Shown: positions 60,425-64,000 of the stretch, one piece after another
Layout of the letters: the number at the start of each line of letters is the position of its first letter
Numbering within the stretch: the stretch's first letter is position 1
Assembly: GCF_001902145.1 (NCBI RefSeq)
Contig: NZ_MRST01000024.1
Coordinates: 248,001 to 312,000, forward strand
Reading direction: 5' to 3'
DNA: 64,000 nt
Source: Pseudomonas fluorescens
Lineage (GTDB): Bacteria; Pseudomonadota; Gammaproteobacteria; Pseudomonadales; Pseudomonadaceae
The notes under the pieces: generated by a model
What the model saw: the letters and a program-made list of their open reading frames with translations, nothing else
Database searches by the model: none
Told to the model about the DNA's origin: nothing
Position numbers and translations under genes: made by a program

Positions 60425-61270
60425 TCACACCGCCGGTCGCGGATGTATCACGGCGCGCAGGCGCTCCTCCTCCAGAAACTTCATGATGATCGGCGCCACG
60501 GCTTCGGCCCGGGTGATCAGGAACAGGTGGCCGTCATCGATGATGTGCAACTGTGCATTGGGGATGCGCCAGGCGAGCATGCGCATGTTGACCAGCGGGA
60601 TCAGCGGGTCATCGTCCCCGGCCAGCACCAGGGTGGGCTGACGGATCTTGTGCAACCAATGAATGCTGGTCCAGCCCAGGCCCGCGAACAGCTGCCAGTA
60701 GTAGCCCAGCTTGCCGGCCGAGCGCACTTTGCTGGCGTGCTCGGCGGCCAGTTTGGAATCACGGCGGAACGAACCGCCGTAAATCATCGGAGCAATGCGC
60801 ACCACGTGGGACGGTTGGATATAGCGCCTGGGGCTTGCCATCAACCACAAGACCTTCGGTTTGCCTGGCACCATGAAGGCACCGGCCGCCGTGGCCGCCA
60901 GGATCAACTTCTTGCAGCGCTCGGGGTAGTCATAGGCAAATTGCTGGGCCAGCGCTCCGCCCCAGGACACGCCCACGGCATTCACTTGGCCGTAATCCAG
61001 GTAGTCGAGCATACGTGCGGTGAGTTTGGCCAGGCCGGGGAAGCGATAGGGTCGGTTCGGCGTCGAGGAACCGCCCACGCCGGGCACGTCGAAGGCGATC
61101 ACTTCCAGGTCCGGGTCCAGGGCCTGGACGAACGGGAACACCAGCTCAAGGTTGGCGCCGATGCCGTTGAAGATCAGCAGCGGCGTCAAGTGCGGCTTGC
61201 CCGGACGCACCGCCGTGCGGATGGTCTGGCCATCCAGGTCGATGGTACGGAAGATGAACGGTTGCGGCAT
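60425..61270 (-). CDS. phaZ: Intracellular PHA depolymerase PhaZ
   Basis: PhaZ releases 3-hydroxyacids from stored PHA. The 281-aa alpha/beta hydrolase has the lipase box GVSWGG near residue 102, VLAGDDDPLIP near 221 and IIDDGHLFLITRAEA with the catalytic His near 247. The ATG at 61268-61270 gives MPQPFIFRTIDLDG as in P. putida; a TTG two codons upstream is in frame. It lies between the two synthases. Confidence 0.95.
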   Translation of the reverse strand: MPQPFIFRTIDLDGQTIRTAVRPGKPHLTPLLIFNGIGANLELVFPFVQALDPDLEVIAFDVPGVGGSSTPNRPYRFPGLAKLTARMLDYLDYGQVNAVGVSWGGALAQQFAYDYPERCKKLILAATAAGAFMVPGKPKVLWLMASPRRYIQPSHVVRIAPMIYGGSFRRDSKLAAEHASKVRSAGKLGYYWQLFAGLGWTSIHWLHKIRQPTLVLAGDDDPLIPLVNMRMLAWRIPNAQLHIIDDGHLFLITRAEAVAPIIMKFLEEERLRAVIHPRPAV

Positions 61271-61317
61271 GCTCAAGCCCTGTGGAGTGGTGCTATTCGT
61301 CTGTAGGAACTCGGTCA

Positions 61318-61409
61318 GTGTGGGAGCTGGCTTGCCTGCGATTGCATTCTGTCAGGCAGCGATTAGTTAGCAGACCCGACGCTATCGCAGGCAAGCCAGC
61401 TCCCACACT
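61318..61409. repeat. REPIN-like element, CTGGC type, inside the pha operon
   Basis: GTGTGGGAGCTGGCTTGCCT(GCGAT) and its complement flank about 45 bp between phaC1 and phaZ. Confidence 0.87.
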
Positions 61410-61434
61410 GATCTCATTTCAATTACAAAAATGC

Positions 61435-63114
61435 CTAGCGTTCATGTACATAAGTACCTGGCGCCGCTTCGGCTGCGGCGTAGGTTTTATTGCCTAAGGT
61501 CACAGGCGCCTTCTTCAGCTTCCCCGCCCGCTCCGCCTGCCACACCTGCCAATGCAGCCACCACGAATCGGTGTGCTTGGTCGCATTCTCCTGCCAGTCC
61601 AGCGCACTGCCGGCCAGGCCCTCGCTGGTCTGGTAGCGGGCCTTGGGGTTGCCCGGCGGGTTGAGGATGCTCTGGATATGCCCACTGCTGGACAGCACAA
61701 ACTCGACCTTGCCGCCGAACAACTGCGCTGACTTGTAGCAGGACTGCCATGGTGTGATGTGGTCGTTGGTGCCGGCCAGGGAGTAGATATCGGCGGTGAC
61801 CTGCTTGAGGTCGATGGGCGTGCCGCACACTTCCAGGGCGTTGGGGCGTACCAGTGGGTTGTTCTTGAACAGCTCGATCAGGTCGCCATGGAACGCCGCC
61901 GGCAAGCGCGTGGTGTCGTTGTTCCAGAACAGGATGTCGAACACCGGCGGTTCGTTGCCCAGCAAGTAGTTGTTGACCCAGTAGTTCCAGATCAGATCGT
62001 TGGGGCGCATCCAGGCAAATACCTTGGCCATGTCGCGGCCTTCCAGCACGCCGGCCTGGTAGGAGTGGCGCTTGGCCGCTTCCAGGGTCTGCTCATCGAC
62101 AAACAGTGCCACCTGGGTGTCCAGGGTGGTGTCCAGCACGCTCACCAACAGGGTCAGGGCGTTGACCTTCTTCTGCCCCAGCGCCGCATAGTGGCCCAAC
62201 AGCGCGGTGCAGGTGATGCCGCCGGAGCAGGCGCCGAGCATATTCACGTCTTTGCTGCCGGTAATTGCCGTGACCACATCGACCGCTTCCTTCAGCGCCT
62301 CGATATAGGTGGATAGCCCCCATTCGCGCTGGGCCTTGGTGGGGTTGCGCCAACTGACGATAAAGGTCTGCTGGCCATTGCGCAGGCAGAAGCGCGCCAG
62401 GCTTTTCTCCGGGCACAGGTCGAAGACGTAGAATTTGTTGATCTGCGGCGGTACCACCAGCAGCGGGCGCTCGTGCACCTGTTCGGTGATGGGCTTGTAC
62501 TGGATCAGCTCCAGTACATCGTTGCGAAACACCACCGCGCCTTCGCTGGTGCCCAGGGTCTTGCCGACTTCAAAGGCGCCCATGTTGACCTGGCTGGGCA
62601 TGCCGCCGTTGTGCACCATGTCCTTGGCCAGGTGGGACAAGCCGTCGAGCAGGCTTTTGCCGCCGGTTTCAAAGAAGCGTTTGACCGCCGCCGGGTTGGC
62701 CGCGCTGTTGGTGGGGGCCATGGCTTCGGTCATCAGGTTGATCACGAAGTGGCCGCGGCTGATGTCTTGTGCCGACAGGTTGCTGTCGTCGATCCAGTCG
62801 TGAAGCTCCTTGCGCCACGCCAGGTAAGTCTGCAAATAACGTTTGTAGAGCGGGTTCTGGCTCCAGGCCGGGTCGTTGAAGCGACGGTCGTCGCCCTCGG
62901 GCACCAGCGCGGATTTGCCGAACATCACATTCTTCAATTCAACGCCAAAGTGGGCGACGTGCTTGACGCTGTGCAACGGTTGCTTGATGGCTTGGGTCAG
63001 CACCATCTTGGCCGAGGCCAATAAATCCTTTTTGCGTAACGCGATGATCGGGTTCAACCCCAGGGTGTTTTCCGAGGCCTGGCGTTTCAAGTCATCGTTA
63101 TTCTTGTTACTCAT
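61435..63114 (-). CDS. phaC1: Class II PHA synthase PhaC1
   Basis: The main medium-chain-length PHA polymerase. The 559-aa protein has the lipase-like box GACSGG with Cys near 296, FIVSWRNPTKAQREWGLSTY, and SGHIQSILNPPGNPKARY. It is a paralogue of PhaC2. It is the first gene of phaC1ZC2D, preceded by 249 bp carrying a sigma-54-like promoter and two inverted repeats. Confidence 0.96.
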   Translation of the reverse strand: MSNKNNDDLKRQASENTLGLNPIIALRKKDLLASAKMVLTQAIKQPLHSVKHVAHFGVELKNVMFGKSALVPEGDDRRFNDPAWSQNPLYKRYLQTYLAWRKELHDWIDDSNLSAQDISRGHFVINLMTEAMAPTNSAANPAAVKRFFETGGKSLLDGLSHLAKDMVHNGGMPSQVNMGAFEVGKTLGTSEGAVVFRNDVLELIQYKPITEQVHERPLLVVPPQINKFYVFDLCPEKSLARFCLRNGQQTFIVSWRNPTKAQREWGLSTYIEALKEAVDVVTAITGSKDVNMLGACSGGITCTALLGHYAALGQKKVNALTLLVSVLDTTLDTQVALFVDEQTLEAAKRHSYQAGVLEGRDMAKVFAWMRPNDLIWNYWVNNYLLGNEPPVFDILFWNNDTTRLPAAFHGDLIELFKNNPLVRPNALEVCGTPIDLKQVTADIYSLAGTNDHITPWQSCYKSAQLFGGKVEFVLSSSGHIQSILNPPGNPKARYQTSEGLAGSALDWQENATKHTDSWWLHWQVWQAERAGKLKKAPVTLGNKTYAAAEAAPGTYVHER

Positions 63115-63230
63115 CTACGACGCTCCGTTGTCCGAAAGACGAGTACCGGCGATTGCTGCGCACCCAATTTCGATACACGACACCAGCCTGGTACTGCGAC
63201 TCGGGTGACCGTTGATACCGCATCGTCAAA

Positions 63231-63246
63231 TGCAGGGAACTTGCCA
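63231..63246 (-). promoter_or_regulatory. Candidate sigma-54 promoter of phaC1
   Basis: On the minus strand TGGCAAGTTCCCTGCA fits TGGCAC-N5-TTGCA with correct GG-to-GC spacing and few mismatches. The start point would be about 105 bp before the phaC1 ATG. A -24/-12 promoter has been described upstream of phaC1 in other pseudomonads. Confidence 0.55.
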
Positions 63247-63285
63247 GCTCCATTGGTTACCCGAGTTTATTTTTTTTCGCAAGCG

Positions 63286-63300
63286 GGCCAATCGTTGGCC
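63286..63300. promoter_or_regulatory. Perfect palindrome upstream of phaC1
   Basis: GGCCAATCGTTGGCC is a perfect 6-bp inverted repeat around TCG. It lies between the sigma-54-like promoter and the candidate PhaD operator, and may be a regulator site. Confidence 0.4.
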
Positions 63301-63328
63301 ACGCGACAGGGCATTCAAGCAGATGAAA

Positions 63329-63346
63329 TTAGAAAATGCGTTCTAA
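63329..63346. promoter_or_regulatory. Candidate PhaD operator upstream of phaC1
   Basis: TTAGAA-AATGCG-TTCTAA is a perfect 6-6-6 inverted repeat about 215 bp before phaC1. The same layout occurs upstream of phaI (48932-48949). An upstream position suits activation by PhaD. Confidence 0.6.
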
Positions 63347-63363
63347 ACGCCAAGAAGCCTGTG

Positions 63364-63741
63364 CTAGAGCATCAGCCGCACGACCGACTCACTCGGATCG
63401 CGGGTTTTCCCAGCGGCTTTGAGCTCGGCCAGGTAGTCGGCCCATAGAGCGTCCTGACGTACGGCCAGCTGATAGAGATAGTCCCAAGTGAACAGTCCGC
63501 TGTCATGACCGTCGTCGAAGGTCAATTTCAGTGCGTACTGGCCGGCCGGTTCCAGCTTGATCAACCGGACATTGAGCTTGCCGAACTGCAGGATGGGTTT
63601 GCCGTGGCCCTGGACCTCGGCGGAAGGGGAGTGCACCCGCAGGAATTCGGCGGGCAACTGGTAGGTTTCGTCCGGCCCGTAGGTCAGGCCGAGGGTGTTG
63701 GAGGTTTTGTGCAGGTTTACAGCAGTCGGAAACTTGGCCAT
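63364..63741 (-). CDS. DUF971 protein (gamma-butyrobetaine hydroxylase-like N-terminal domain)
   Basis: A 125-aa single-domain protein (LGLTYGPDETYQLPAEFLRV, then LKLTFDDGHDSGLFTWDYLY) matching the small domain found at the N-terminus of gamma-butyrobetaine hydroxylases and as a stand-alone protein often next to hslVU. Stand-alone members have been linked to Fe-S handling; no reaction is assured. The ATG at 63739-63741 is chosen. It follows hslU on the same strand after a REPIN. Confidence 0.85.
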   Translation of the reverse strand: MAKFPTAVNLHKTSNTLGLTYGPDETYQLPAEFLRVHSPSAEVQGHGKPILQFGKLNVRLIKLEPAGQYALKLTFDDGHDSGLFTWDYLYQLAVRQDALWADYLAELKAAGKTRDPSESVVRLML

Positions 63742-63774
63742 TGGAGATAATCCTGAAGGAACCGGCTTCAACCC

Positions 63775-63864
63775 TGTGGGAGCGGGCTTGCTCGCGAAAG
63801 CGGTGTGTCAGCCAGCACATCTGGTACTGATATACCGCTTTCGCGAGCAAGCCCGCTCCCACAT
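63775..63864. repeat. REPIN-like element, GCGGGC type
   Basis: TGTGGGAGCGGGCTTGCTCG(CGAAAGCGGT) and its complement flank about 30 bp between hslU and the DUF971 gene. The arms extend further inward than usual (AAAGCGGT / ACCGCTTT). Confidence 0.87.
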
Positions 63865-63891
63865 TTAAGCGAAGCGGTTTCGCGTTAAGGC

Positions 63892-64000
63892 TTACAGGAT
63901 ATAACGAGACAAGTCTTCGTTCTGCGCCAATTCGCCCAAGTGGCTGTTGACGTAGTCAGCATCGATCTTGATCGCTTCGCCATTCTGCGCACCGGCCATG
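63892..64000 (-). CDS. hslU: ATP-dependent protease ATPase subunit HslU, C-terminal fragment
   Basis: The last 36 codons end [20 protein letters not shown] and RYIL-stop. The terminal LSRYIL is the HslU tail that docks into HslV. The rest of the gene is outside the window. Confidence 0.92.
   Translation of the reverse strand, partial: MAGAQNGEAIKIDADYVNSHLGELAQNEDLSRYIL

Noticed and set aside
58733..61306. An 857-codon open frame on the plus strand opposite phaC2 and phaZ
   Set aside because: It is antisense to two clear PHA genes; the translation is rich in Val, Gln, His and Arg with no recognisable fold or start signal.

Overview
The window reads as a stretch of chromosome from a Pseudomonas of the P. 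fluorescens group. The evidence is a complete two-branch hut cluster with hutF/hutG, a class II (medium-chain-length) PHA locus, many P. fluorescens-type REP/REPIN palindromes, GC-rich codon use, and a gene order (glnA-thiI-typA-glgP-fbp-hut-pip-dtd-opgGH-amino-acid ABC-MCP-rsmE-tatCBA-hisEI-ubiBJE-pha-hslU) that matches, from memory, the core order of P. putida KT2440. It starts inside glnA and ends inside hslU. No rRNA, tRNA, CRISPR array, IS element or prophage gene was recognised.

Region 1 (1-10.2 kb): glnA (partial, with a sigma-54 promoter), thiI, typA, a YkgJ-type cysteine-cluster protein, glgP, fbp, a RelE/ParE-Phd/YefM toxin-antitoxin pair and two small lipoproteins, one a Blc-like lipocalin.

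Region 2 (10.2-26.2 kb): the histidine/urocanate utilisation regulon. hutF diverges from hutCD across a HutC operator. A sigma-54 promoter, whose start point falls inside a second HutC operator, drives hutU, an NCS1 permease (probable urocanate transporter), hutXWV (ABC importer), hutH1, hutH2, hutT, hutI and hutG. Together these import histidine or urocanate and convert it to glutamate, ammonia and formate. hutH1 has lost exactly the Ala-Ser-Gly triad that makes the MIO cofactor.

Region 3 (26.2-42.5 kb): an orphan betaine/choline-type binding protein, an alpha/beta hydrolase, pip-dtd, opgGH (osmoregulated periplasmic glucans), an amino-acid ABC importer with two tandem binding proteins, and two tandem chemoreceptors with HBM-like sensor domains.

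Region 4 (42.5-48.6 kb, minus strand): rsmE, tatCBA, hisE-hisI and ubiB-ubiJ-ubiE, tightly packed.

Region 5 (48.6-63.1 kb): the PHA locus. A PHA-granule family protein, phaI and phaF face phaC1-phaZ-phaC2-phaD. The two halves are separated by an accessory chaperone-usher fimbrial cluster (pilin, two chaperones, usher, two-domain adhesin, minor pilin) and a divergent orphan LuxR-type response regulator. Matching inverted repeats lie upstream of phaI and phaC1 and are candidate PhaD operators. The window closes with a DUF971 protein and the end of hslU.

Thirteen paired REPIN-like elements and two remnants lie between genes, several inside the hut and pha operons.
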